Positions 16,155-24,239 of a stretch of 64,000 bases of DNA are shown one piece after another; the stretch's first letter is position 1, and each line of letters opens with the position of its first letter. A program made the position numbers and the translations under genes. Below the pieces are notes generated by a model that saw nothing but the letters and a program-made list of their open reading frames with translations, was not told the DNA's origin and did not search any database. Origin of the DNA: Sciscionella sediminilitoris (lineage in GTDB: Bacteria > Actinomycetota > Actinomycetes > Mycobacteriales > Pseudonocardiaceae). The stretch lies in the NCBI RefSeq assembly GCF_000737195.2, contig NZ_JALM01000073.1:1-64000 (forward strand), in the 5' to 3' direction.

Positions 16155-18533
16155 GTGTTAGAAGCGCCTTCGGTGAAACGAGTGCTGATCGTTTCCGCGA
16201 ACATGGGTGAGGGGCACAACGCGACCGGCCGCGCGCTCGAGGAACGGGTGCACGCACTGTGGCCGGATGCGCAGGTCCGCTGGGTGGACACGCTGGACGC
16301 GATGGGCAAGGCGGTCGGGCCCGCCTTCCGCTGGACCTACGTGACCAATGTGGAGTCCACGCCGTGGCTCTACGAGTTCTTCTACGACTCGTTGTGGCAC
16401 CGGCCCTGGTTCGCGCACGCCGCGAAACGGTTCGTGGCGGAATGGGCTGGCCGCTCGCTGCGCGGGGTGCTGCGCGAGTTCCGCCCGGATCTGGTGCTGC
16501 CCACCTATCCGCTCGGCACCGCGGGCCTGAACTGGTTGCGCCGCAGGGGAGAGCTCTCCGCCCCGGTCGGTGCGTGGATCTCGGATTTCGCCCCGCACCC
16601 GTTCTGGGTCTACGACCGCATCGACCGCAATGTGGTGATGCACGATGTCGCGACCGGCCCGGCGCGGGTGTGCGTGCCCAAGGCCCCGGTCTCGGTGAGC
16701 AGGCCCCCGGTCACCGGCCGGTTCGTGCCCGGTGACCGGCTCGCCGCGCGCAAGCGGCTCGGTCTTCCGGTGGACGGGTTCGTGGCCGTGGTCTCCTGCG
16801 GATCGCTCGGTTTCGGCTCGGTGGCCGCCGCGGTGCACGAACTGCTCACCGCCGACGATTCGGTCACCGTACTCGCGGTGTGCGGGCGCAACGATGCCTT
16901 GCGCGCCAAGGTGAACGCGGTCAGTCCCGGGGATCCGCGGCTGATCGCCTACGGCTGGACCGACGAGGTTCCCGATCTGCTCGCCGCCTGCGATGTGCTG
17001 GTCACCAACGCGGGCGGGGCGACCTCTCTTGAGGCGCTGGCCTGTGAACGCGCGGTGCTGATGTATCAGCCCATCGCCGCGCACGGGAAGGCCAATGCGC
17101 GTCTGATGGCCGATGCCGGGCTCGCCCTGTTGTGCCCGGATCGTGGTTCGCTGACCAGGACGGTGCGCGAACTGCTCGCCGAACCGACGCGGCTGGCCGC
17201 CATCGAGCGCCGGGCCCGCGAACACGTGCGCGATCATCCCAGTCTGGACGAGGCACTGGTGGACCTCGCCGGGTCCGCGCCCGCCCCGCACCGGGTGCGC
17301 GCGCAGGACTCGATTTTCCTTTACGCGGACGGGAAAAATCATCCCCAGCAGCTCGGCGCGGTGCTGATCCTGCATCCCAAGGAGGACGGCACCCTGCCGG
17401 GGCGCGCGGAGGCCGAGGTGCTGTTCGGCGCGCTTCCCGGTGGGCGCAACCGGATGCGCCGCCGCTGGCTGCGGCATCCGCGGCTGGTGGACGACCGGAT
17501 CCGGGACAGCGACATCCGGCTGTCCCTTGTGGACATTTCCGAGCAGGTCGCCGAGCAGGGAGAGGAAGCGGCGCTGGACGCCGCGCTCGGGGAGTTCTTC
17601 TCCGCGCGGCTGGATCCCTATCAGTACGCCGGGCGAGCACGGCTGGTCAGCGGTCTCGAAGGGGGACGCGCGGCGTTCCTGGTGAGCTCACACCATTCCT
17701 TCGCCGACGGGATGGCGGTCACCGGATCGCTGGTGTCCGCCTCGCGCGGAAACCCGTGGCCGCAGGAACTCGCGCCGTTCGACGAGCCGGAGAAGGTCAC
17801 CCCGCGGCAGCTGGTGCGCGGGCTGTACACGCTCGCCCGCGGCGGCGCGGTGAAACCGAATTCGCTCAACCGCACGGTCACCACGCGGGAACGCCGCTAT
17901 CGGCGGGCCTGGCTGGACCAGCCGGGACTGAACAAGATCGCGACCGAACTCGGCGTCACGGTCCCGGATGTGGTGCTCGGCCTGCTCGCCGAGGCCCTGC
18001 GCGCCGAGGTGCCGGACACGCAGAACGGCGCCCGGCTCACCGTTCCGCAGTCCACCCGCAGTGTGCGGACCTTCCGTTCGGCGGGGAACCACACCGGGGC
18101 GATCCGGCTCGATCTCCCGGTCGCCGAGATGGAGCTGCCCGAGCGGATCAAACGCACCGCCGAGGCATTGCGTGCCGAGGAGGAATCCGGGGCGCCCGCT
18201 GCCGCGCGGCTCGTGGTGCGCGCCATGGGCGGCTTGCCTGCCCCGTTGCACCGGGTGCTCGCCGGTAACTTCAACTCCGGCAACTGGTTCAACATGATCG
18301 CCTCGATCCTGCCCGGCGCACGCGGGGTGCTCAAGGTACGCGGTTCGCTGATCGGTTCGGTGTACCCGATCCTGCCGCTGGCCAAGGGCACCGCGTTCGC
18401 CGCGGGATTCATGTTGTGGGCCAAGGAGGTCACCGTGTGCATCGCCACCGATCCGGACGGAGTGGAGACCGCCGAGCGGTTGTGCGCGCGCATCGAGGCC
18501 GAGTACGCCGCGCTGCGGATGAGGACCGCGTGA
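16155..18533 (+). CDS. Glycosyltransferase (MGDG synthase-like) fused to WS/DGAT-like acyltransferase
   Basis: 792 residues with two enzyme halves. Residues 1-373 form a GT28-type glycosyltransferase: the N-terminal VLIVSANMGEGHNATGRAL (MGDG synthase-like acceptor domain, residues 10-28), WISDFAPHPFW, and the nucleotide-sugar half VVSCGSLGFGS, YGWTDEVPDLLAACDVLVTNAGGATSLEAL. Residues 380-792 match wax ester synthase/diacylglycerol acyltransferases, with the catalytic HHxxxDG motif as HHSFADG at 513-519, an upstream SIFLYADG lead, and a C-terminal half of condensation-like fold (VPDVVLGLLAEAL, PQSTRSVRT, NHTGAIRLDLPV). The plausible product is an acylated glycolipid: the first half would glycosylate a lipid and the second transfer an acyl group. 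The order of steps and substrates are inference. Its TGA overlaps the SDR start. Confidence 0.82.
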   Translation: MLEAPSVKRVLIVSANMGEGHNATGRALEERVHALWPDAQVRWVDTLDAMGKAVGPAFRWTYVTNVESTPWLYEFFYDSLWHRPWFAHAAKRFVAEWAGRSLRGVLREFRPDLVLPTYPLGTAGLNWLRRRGELSAPVGAWISDFAPHPFWVYDRIDRNVVMHDVATGPARVCVPKAPVSVSRPPVTGRFVPGDRLAARKRLGLPVDGFVAVVSCGSLGFGSVAAAVHELLTADDSVTVLAVCGRNDALRAKVNAVSPGDPRLIAYGWTDEVPDLLAACDVLVTNAGGATSLEALACERAVLMYQPIAAHGKANARLMADAGLALLCPDRGSLTRTVRELLAEPTRLAAIERRAREHVRDHPSLDEALVDLAGSAPAPHRVRAQDSIFLYADGKNHPQQLGAVLILHPKEDGTLPGRAEAEVLFGALPGGRNRMRRRWLRHPRLVDDRIRDSDIRLSLVDISEQVAEQGEEAALDAALGEFFSARLDPYQYAGRARLVSGLEGGRAAFLVSSHHSFADGMAVTGSLVSASRGNPWPQELAPFDEPEKVTPRQLVRGLYTLARGGAVKPNSLNRTVTTRERRYRRAWLDQPGLNKIATELGVTVPDVVLGLLAEALRAEVPDTQNGARLTVPQSTRSVRTFRSAGNHTGAIRLDLPVAEMELPERIKRTAEALRAEEESGAPAAARLVVRAMGGLPAPLHRVLAGNFNSGNWFNMIASILPGARGVLKVRGSLIGSVYPILPLAKGTAFAAGFMLWAKEVTVCIATDPDGVETAERLCARIEAEYAALRMRTA

Positions 18534-19258
18534 GCATGAATTGGGCCGGTGCGCGGGTGCTGATCACCGGGGCATCCTCCGGGATCGGCGCCGAACTCGC
18601 CCGGCTGCTCGCCCGCCGTGGTGCGCACGTTCTCGCCGCCGGGCGCACCGAATCCGCGCTGCACGGGCACGAGAACTTCGCGGGCGATCTCGCCGAACCG
18701 GGTGCCTGCGCGGAACTGGCCGCCGCGGCCGGCGAGGTCGATGTGTTCATCGGCAACGCCGGGATCGGGTACGCCGGGGATTTCGCCGCCATGCCAGCGG
18801 AAAAGATCGGTGAACTGATCACCGTGAACCTGACGGCGAACATGCTGCTCACCCGCGCGCTGCTGCCCGGGATGCTGGACCGGGGGCACGGCGCGCTCGC
18901 CTACATCACGAGCATCGCCGGTGCCATGGCGGTGGCCGAGGAGGCCGCGTATTCCGGGGCGAAGGCGGGCATGGCCACCTTCGCGGAAAGCGTGCGGCTG
19001 GCCGCGCGGCCGAGGGGAGTGCGGGTCAGCACCGTGGTTCCCGGGGTCGTGGACACCGCGTTCTTCGACCGGCGCGGCGCCGCCTATGACCGCTCCCGCC
19101 CGCGACCCGTTGCGCCGCAACGGGTCGCGCGGGCCACTATCGCCGCCATCGAACGCGGCAGGGCCGAGGTGTTCGTGCCCGCCTGGCTGCGGTTCCCGGC
19201 GCGGCTCGGCGGGGCCGCACCGGGACTGGTGCGCGCCCTGCGGAGCCGCTTCGAATAG
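18530..19258 (+). CDS. Short-chain dehydrogenase/reductase coupled to the lipid fusion gene
   Basis: 242 residues. TGASSGIGAELARLLARRG is the cofactor loop, AGRTESAL the second-strand region, IGNAGIGYAG the NNAG equivalent (here GNAG), and the active site is YITSIAG plus YSGAKAGM (Ser, Tyr, Lys all present). GTG 18530 overlaps the upstream TGA as GTGA; an ATG six bases later is an alternative. The tight coupling to the glycosyltransferase-acyltransferase argues for a step in the same lipid pathway, for example reducing a keto group on a lipid chain, but this is inference. The stop codon lies inside a hairpin shared with the convergent GH18 gene. Confidence 0.9.
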   Translation: MSMNWAGARVLITGASSGIGAELARLLARRGAHVLAAGRTESALHGHENFAGDLAEPGACAELAAAAGEVDVFIGNAGIGYAGDFAAMPAEKIGELITVNLTANMLLTRALLPGMLDRGHGALAYITSIAGAMAVAEEAAYSGAKAGMATFAESVRLAARPRGVRVSTVVPGVVDTAFFDRRGAAYDRSRPRPVAPQRVARATIAAIERGRAEVFVPAWLRFPARLGGAAPGLVRALRSRFE

Positions 19259-19271
19259 CCGCTGTCGGCTA
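19256..19271. terminator. Bidirectional hairpin containing both stop codons
   Basis: TAGCCG-CTGT-CGGCTA: perfect 6-bp stem with a tetraloop. The left arm begins with the TAG stop of the SDR (19256-19258); the right arm ends with CTA, the TAG stop of the convergent GH18 gene (19269-19271). Probably a compact two-way terminator. Confidence 0.5.
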
Positions 19272-20225
19272 GCCGGTGAACGCCTTGGTGAAATCGAGCG
19301 GGCTCTGCGCCACTCCGCTGCAGGTGGAGGAGGCGCGGGCGGCGGAATCACAGGCCTTGTCGCGGTTCAGCGACCAGAAGGAGAGCCGGCCCACCTGATT
19401 CGATTTGGCCCATCCGGCGACCGATTTCGCATTGTCCATGGTGAACGTGGAATTGTCGTCGTTGGTGCCGATCATCGGGGTGATGCCGATATTGGCGTTG
19501 CCGTAGCCGGAATCGATGCCCTGGATCTGTTTGAGTGTCGCCTGCGCGGCACTGGTCGCGGCCTTGCCCATGTCCTGGTTGCCCTGGTTGTAGTCCATCG
19601 CCATGATGTTGACGATGTCGATGCGCACCCCGGCGTCCTTCGCGGCCTGCACGGGTTTCAGCCCGTCCTGGGTGAGCCCGTCCGGCAGCACCGGCAGGGT
19701 GACCGAGACCTTGAGGTCCGGGTTACTCGATTTGAGTGCTTTCACCGCTTTCATGTTCCGCGCGGCGGCCGCGGTGTCGTTCTGCGCGGCGCCCTCGATG
19801 TCGAAGTCCAGCTGGTTCACCTTGTAGGTGTCGATGATCTGCTGGTAGCCCTTCTGGATGGCCTGCTGATCGGTGCAGGTCCAGGCGAGTGGCAGGCCCG
19901 AGGCGCCACCGGTGGAGATGATCGGGCTCGCGCCCTCGGACCGCGCCTTCTCGATCTCCCCGTCGACCTTCGGATCCTTGCCGATCGGCAGCGTGTCACC
20001 CCAGATCTGGTCGCATCCGGACCCGGTGACGAAGGCGGCGCTGAACGACTTGAGGCCGGCCCCGGTTATCGCCTGGTGGAGCATGTCCACCTGGGAATTC
20101 GACATGTCGACATAGGGGGCGGCGGTCGCGCTCGCCGTGGTCTGCGCGGAGGCGGCGAACGGGACGGCGAGCGCGCACCCGGTGACTGCGGCGAGGGTGG
20201 TGGCCAGGAAGGACTTACGGGACAT
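19269..20225 (-). CDS. Secreted GH18 chitinase-like protein
   Basis: 318 residues. A signal peptide is clear: MSRKSF basic start, hydrophobic FLATTLAAVTGCALAVPFAA, and a likely AxA cleavage near ASAQT (about residue 27). The catalytic GH18 motif DxxDxDxE appears as NQLDFDIEG, with the acid Glu144. The barrel is of the short bacterial chitinase type seen with actinobacterial chitin-binding proteins: PIISTGGASG, VSVTLPVLPDG, IDIVNIMAMDY and VGRLSFWSLNRD. It has no carbohydrate-binding domain. It should hydrolyse chitin or a related GlcNAc polymer outside the cell. ATG 20225 follows a strong GAGGAG. It may alternatively be a non-catalytic GH18-like domain, but the acid residue is present. Confidence 0.88.
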   Translation of the reverse strand: MSRKSFLATTLAAVTGCALAVPFAASAQTTASATAAPYVDMSNSQVDMLHQAITGAGLKSFSAAFVTGSGCDQIWGDTLPIGKDPKVDGEIEKARSEGASPIISTGGASGLPLAWTCTDQQAIQKGYQQIIDTYKVNQLDFDIEGAAQNDTAAAARNMKAVKALKSSNPDLKVSVTLPVLPDGLTQDGLKPVQAAKDAGVRIDIVNIMAMDYNQGNQDMGKAATSAAQATLKQIQGIDSGYGNANIGITPMIGTNDDNSTFTMDNAKSVAGWAKSNQVGRLSFWSLNRDKACDSAARASSTCSGVAQSPLDFTKAFTG

Positions 20226-20391
20226 CTGATCTCCTCGGCTCTGCGAAAGAGGCACTCTTGGAAAAGCGCCACGTAGCATCGCAGCGGCCGAGCTTGATCG
20301 GTACCGACGATCGTGGCTTCACAATTGACCGAACCTCGTAGGATGGGGTCGGTGACACCAGCGAACGGAATCAGCGAACGAGGAGAAGCCC

Positions 20392-20580
20392 ATGATCGAC
20401 CGGTTCGAGGCGGGTAAGGACACCGTCCAGGAGCTCACCGAGTCGGCCTCGGCGCACATCGGCAATATCGCCACGATCGTCACCGGCGCGGTGCGCGATG
20501 TGGCCCGGGAAACGGGTGACTGGCTGACCGAGCTGATCACGATGCCGGAGGCGGCGGCGCGCTCGACACGGGACGAGTGA
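20392..20580 (+). CDS. 62-residue hypothetical protein
   Basis: Not recognised. A small acidic, soluble-looking protein (MIDRFEAGKDTVQELTES...), probably mostly helical, with no membrane segment and no cysteine. A strong ribosome-binding site (GAGGAGAAG, 8 bases before ATG 20392) and typical third-position G/C support a real gene. It is divergent from the secreted GH18 gene across 166 bases and is followed at once by a strong terminator whose stem begins at its stop codon. The gap upstream holds A/T-rich sequence likely to carry both divergent promoters. Confidence 0.72.
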   Translation: MIDRFEAGKDTVQELTESASAHIGNIATIVTGAVRDVARETGDWLTELITMPEAAARSTRDE

Positions 20581-20619
20581 TCCCCCGGTCCGAGCCGCAC
20601 GCGCCCGGTCCGGGGGATC
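20579..20619. terminator. Strong inverted repeat between convergent genes
   Basis: GATCCCCCGG (20579-20588) and CCGGGGGATC (20610-20619) form a perfect 10-bp stem around a 21-base loop. It starts in the stop codon of the 62-residue gene and lies 13 bases after the hpnH stop on the other strand, so it probably ends both the small transcript and the hopanoid operon. Confidence 0.65.
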
Positions 20620-20632
20620 CACTGTCTCCGCG

Positions 20633-21643
20633 TTATTTCTCGATGGCCGCGCGGATGGACTCCTTGAGTGAGCCCATGGTGGCCAGCACGGCGGTCGGTT
20701 CGTAGCCGCAGTGCGCCATGCAGTTGTCGCAGCGGGGGTCCTTGCCCCTGCCGTATTTGTCCCAGTCGGTCGTCTCGATGAGTTCCTTGTAGGTCTTGGC
20801 GTACCCATCGGACATCAGGTAGCAGGGTTTCTGCCACCCGAAAAGGGAATACGAGGGAATTCCCCACGCGGTGCACTGGAAATCGACCTTGCCCTCGAGG
20901 AAATCGAGGAACAGCGGCGAGTGGTTGAGCCGCCATTTCTTGCGGCGCCCGTCCGCGAACACCTTCTTGAACAGTTCGCGGGTTTCCTGCACACCGAGGA
21001 AGTGGTCCTGGTCGGGAGCCTTCTCGTAGGCGTATGCGGGAGAGAACTCCATCTCGTCGACCTTGACCACGTCGTTGAGGTAGTCGAAGGTGTCGATGAT
21101 GCTCTGCGGGGTGTCCGTGGAGAAGAAGGTGGAGTTACTGGTGACGCGGAATCCGCGGGACTGCAGCTCCTTGATCGCCTCCATCGCCTCGTCGAAGACG
21201 CCTTCCTTGCACACCGAGGCATCGTGCGCGTCCCGCAGGCCGTCGATGTGGATGGCCCACTGGAAATACGGCGAAGGCTTGAAATCGAACTTGTCGATCC
21301 GCTTGCGCACCAGCATGGCGTTCGTGCACAGGGTGACGAACTTCTTGCGCTTGACCAGTTCGTTGACGATGACGTCGATCTGCGGGTGCATCAGTGGTTC
21401 GCCGCCGGAGATGGCGACCATGGGCGCACCGGATTCCTCGATCGCGCCGACTGCCTGTTCGACCGGCATCCTGCGCTTGAGCACATCGGCAGGGTGCTGG
21501 ATCTTGCCGCATCCCGCGCAGGAGAGGTTGCACGCGAACAGGGTTTCCAGTTCGACGACGAGCGGGAATTTCTTCACGCCCTTGATTTTGTTCTTGAAAA
21601 TGTAGGCACCTACACGAAGTGCCTGTCGCACTGGTACAGCCAT
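20633..21643 (-). CDS. hpnH: Adenosyl-hopene transferase HpnH (radical SAM)
   Basis: 336 residues. Radical SAM protein that adds the 5'-deoxyadenosyl group to diploptene to give adenosylhopane, the first step of side-chain extension. The iron-sulfur motif CNLSCAGC puts Cys38, Cys42 and Cys45 in CxxxCxxC spacing, followed by the GGEP-type SAM contact AISGGEPLMH. The N-terminus (VPVRQALRVGAYIFKNKIKG) and the C-terminal cysteine cluster DPRCDNCMAHCGYEP are hallmarks of HpnH. It is the last gene of the hopanoid operon, 7 bases after hpnG. Length is normal for the family. Confident by sequence and context. Confidence 0.95.
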   Translation of the reverse strand: MAVPVRQALRVGAYIFKNKIKGVKKFPLVVELETLFACNLSCAGCGKIQHPADVLKRRMPVEQAVGAIEESGAPMVAISGGEPLMHPQIDVIVNELVKRKKFVTLCTNAMLVRKRIDKFDFKPSPYFQWAIHIDGLRDAHDASVCKEGVFDEAMEAIKELQSRGFRVTSNSTFFSTDTPQSIIDTFDYLNDVVKVDEMEFSPAYAYEKAPDQDHFLGVQETRELFKKVFADGRRKKWRLNHSPLFLDFLEGKVDFQCTAWGIPSYSLFGWQKPCYLMSDGYAKTYKELIETTDWDKYGRGKDPRCDNCMAHCGYEPTAVLATMGSLKESIRAAIEK

Positions 21644-21650
21644 GCGAGTT

Positions 21651-22235
21651 TCAGACCTCCAAATCTACCGCGGGAGTGTTGAGGGTCGTCGTTTCCTCGG
21701 CCCATTTGCGCATTCCTGGTCCCACTCTACGCAGCGTACGAATCGCCGCGATGCCCGCGGTCACGGTGCGCGGGTGGGAAAGCGGGAAACGCGGAGTGTC
21801 GACGACGGCCCTGATGACCGCTCGGGGACCGGTCACCCGGTGCATCAGGTGCGCGGATTCCATATCGGCGATGAGCGCACCGGTCGCGGCGAGTTGGGAT
21901 CGCCGCGCGCCGTGCACGATCGCGGCCGTGGTGACGACCGGTCCGAGGTGCACGGTGAGTCCTGATTGGCGCAGCAGCGCGGCGAGGCGTTCGGGTTCGG
22001 TGAGCGCGAATCCGGCCCCGTCCTCGGTGCGTACGCAGGTGCCGACGACGAGGTCGCCCGCCGACACGGCACCGTCGAGAGCACCGCCGAATCCGGCAAC
22101 GACGACCGGTTCAGCGGTGGCGGGCGCGGCACGCAGCGAGCGCGCCCTGCCCATTCCGGTGCGCAGTACGTGCGCGCCCGCGCCGCGCACCGAAAGGGCT
22201 TCGATGCGCAGCGGGGCGAGCACGGTGACAGTCAT
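21651..22235 (-). CDS. hpnG: Adenosylhopane nucleosidase HpnG
   Basis: 194 residues, of the phosphorylase/nucleosidase fold. HpnG removes adenine from adenosylhopane to give (phospho)ribosylhopane. Visible features are the purine-binding strands VVVAGFGGALDGAVSAGDLVVG (a GFGG-type loop) and ADMESAHLM, which contains the DMES motif of nucleoside phosphorylases with its catalytic-pocket Glu. The protein is shorter than typical nucleosidases but normal for HpnG. Its ATG overlaps the shc stop as ATGA, and hpnH follows 7 bases later. Identification rests on the fold motifs plus the operon; alone the protein would be a generic nucleosidase. Confidence 0.88.
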   Translation of the reverse strand: MTVTVLAPLRIEALSVRGAGAHVLRTGMGRARSLRAAPATAEPVVVAGFGGALDGAVSAGDLVVGTCVRTEDGAGFALTEPERLAALLRQSGLTVHLGPVVTTAAIVHGARRSQLAATGALIADMESAHLMHRVTGPRAVIRAVVDTPRFPLSHPRTVTAGIAAIRTLRRVGPGMRKWAEETTTLNTPAVDLEV

Positions 22236-24214
22236 GCAGGCTGATCCGTTCCGAGGTAACGGCCGATCGCGTTGATCGGGAAGACCAGCCGGTAGAGCTC
22301 GTAGCTGATGTAGAAGTCGCCGGGGAACCCGGTCCCGGTGAACTGTTCCTCGTCCCAGCCGCCGTCGGCGCGCTGGTTGCTCATCAGCCAGCGGATCCCG
22401 GCGTCCACCTTGGGACCGCGCTCACCGGCGGCCAGCAGGGCCAGCAGCGCCCACGCGGTCTGCGAGGGGGTGGAGGTTCCCTTACCGCTCCACGTCGTGT
22501 CCACATAGGACCGGAGGTCCTCACCCCAGCCGCCGTCCGGGTTCTGCTTCTCGTACAGCCAGGCGACCGCGCGCCGGATCCGGTTGTCCCCCGCGGAGAT
22601 GCCGGACTTGATCAGCGCGGGAACCACGGCCCCGGTGCCGTAGATGTAGTTCGCGCCCCAGCGGCCGTACCAGGAACCGTCCTCCTCCTGGGAGTTGAGC
22701 AGCCAGCGCAGTCCATCGCTGGCCGGCCGGCTGTGCGTCATGCCCAGCGCGGCGTACATCTCCACGATGTGCGCGGTGACATCGGCCGATGGCGGGTCGA
22801 TCACCGCACCGAAATCGCAGAACGGCACATAGTTGACCAACCACTGGGTGTTGTCCGCGTCGAACGCGCCCCAGCCGCCGTCCTTGGACCGCATCGCGGT
22901 GAGCCAGGTGGTCGCCTTCTCGATCGAGGCCCGTACCGCGCCCTGGTGCTGCGGGTGCTTGACCCGGTTGAGCGCGAGCACGATCTCCGAGGTGTCGTCG
23001 GTGTCCGGGTAGATGTCGTTGGCAAACTCGAAGGCCCATCCACCGCATTCCACGCCGGGCCGCTGCACCGTCCAGTCACCGGGCACGGTGATCTGCTCGG
23101 CGAGCAGCCAGTCGGTCGCGGTGACCACGGACTCGTTGTCCGCCGGGATGCCCGCGTCGAGCAGGGCGTTGAGCGCGAGCGCGGTGTCCCACACCGGGGA
23201 CTGGCAGGCCTCGAACCAGCGCATCGTGCCGTCCGGGGTCTCCTCCCAGACGGTGAACCCGTCGAGCCCGTTGATCGCCTTGTCCAGCACCGGATGGTCC
23301 ATCTGGTAGCCGAGCAGGGTCAGCGCGATGATCGAGTACACCCACGGGGGCTGGATGCCGCCCCAGCCGCCGTCGGCCTCCTGGCGGGCGATGATCCACT
23401 CGCCGACCTGGCGCAGCGCCGATTCGCGCAGCGGCTTGACCGGGGAGTCCTCGTGCCGGTGCAGCAGCCAGTCCAGCCCGTTGAACGCGGTGCTGAAGAA
23501 ATCGTCGCGCAGCTTGTCCCGGGCATCCACCAGCCGCATCGGGTTGAGCTCGGTGAGCTTGGGCAGTTTGGGCAGCGCGAAGATCGAGCGCTTCGGCTTG
23601 TCGATGTAGAGCTCGGTGATGCTGATGCCCAGTGAGCGCACCGGGCGCATCGCGCTGACCACGGTGAGCGCCATGACCGTCTGGCGCGCCCAGGCGGCCC
23701 AGTCGTAGGTGTTCAGCGGGAACCAGGAGGGCAGGAAGATCATCTCCGGCGGCAGCACCGGGAGGTCGTCCCAGGACCATTCACCGAACATCGCGAGCCA
23801 GAACCGGGTGAAGATCCGGGTCTTCGGGATACCGCCCTGGGAGAGGATGTAGTCCCGCGCCAGCCGCATGTGCCGTACCTGCGGGTCGTCCCCGGCGAGG
23901 CGGAGCGCGATGTAGGCCTCGACCGTGGTGGACAGTTCGGCGGGACCGCCGGGGAAGGTCGCCCAGGTGCCGTCCTCGGCCTGCTGGGAGCGGATCCAGC
24001 GGGCGGTCTGCTCGGTCTGCTCCTCGGTGCGGATCCCGAGGAACTGACGCAGGAACAGATCCTCGGCGTCCATCGTGACGTTGGTCCGCAGCTTGCCTTT
24101 CCACCAGCCCTGCTCGTTCTGCAGGGAGAGCAGGTGCTCGCGGGCGCGCAACAGCGCCTCGGTCACCTCGGCTTCATCGGTGGTCAGCTCGCTGTCGAGT
24201 ACCGTATAACTCAC
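22232..24214 (-). CDS. shc: Squalene-hopene cyclase
   Basis: 660 residues from the chosen GTG. It cyclises squalene to hopene (diploptene) and diplopterol at the membrane. The protonating motif DxDDTA appears as DTDDTS at about residues 404-409. Multiple QW repeats are visible (QNEQGWWKG, QAEDGTWATF, QEADGGWGG, KDGGWGAFD, QEEDGSWYGRWG, QNPDGGWGED, QRADGGWDE). The membrane-inserting region SWFPLNTYDWAAWARQT is typical. An earlier in-frame GTG (24250) overlaps the upstream stop and is a possible but less likely start; the one chosen is preceded by GAGGGGA. It lies between the polyprenyl synthase and hpnG. Confidence 0.96.
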   Translation of the reverse strand: MSYTVLDSELTTDEAEVTEALLRAREHLLSLQNEQGWWKGKLRTNVTMDAEDLFLRQFLGIRTEEQTEQTARWIRSQQAEDGTWATFPGGPAELSTTVEAYIALRLAGDDPQVRHMRLARDYILSQGGIPKTRIFTRFWLAMFGEWSWDDLPVLPPEMIFLPSWFPLNTYDWAAWARQTVMALTVVSAMRPVRSLGISITELYIDKPKRSIFALPKLPKLTELNPMRLVDARDKLRDDFFSTAFNGLDWLLHRHEDSPVKPLRESALRQVGEWIIARQEADGGWGGIQPPWVYSIIALTLLGYQMDHPVLDKAINGLDGFTVWEETPDGTMRWFEACQSPVWDTALALNALLDAGIPADNESVVTATDWLLAEQITVPGDWTVQRPGVECGGWAFEFANDIYPDTDDTSEIVLALNRVKHPQHQGAVRASIEKATTWLTAMRSKDGGWGAFDADNTQWLVNYVPFCDFGAVIDPPSADVTAHIVEMYAALGMTHSRPASDGLRWLLNSQEEDGSWYGRWGANYIYGTGAVVPALIKSGISAGDNRIRRAVAWLYEKQNPDGGWGEDLRSYVDTTWSGKGTSTPSQTAWALLALLAAGERGPKVDAGIRWLMSNQRADGGWDEEQFTGTGFPGDFYISYELYRLVFPINAIGRYLGTDQPA

Positions 24215-24239
24215 GGTTACAGGTTCCCCTCTCTGATGC

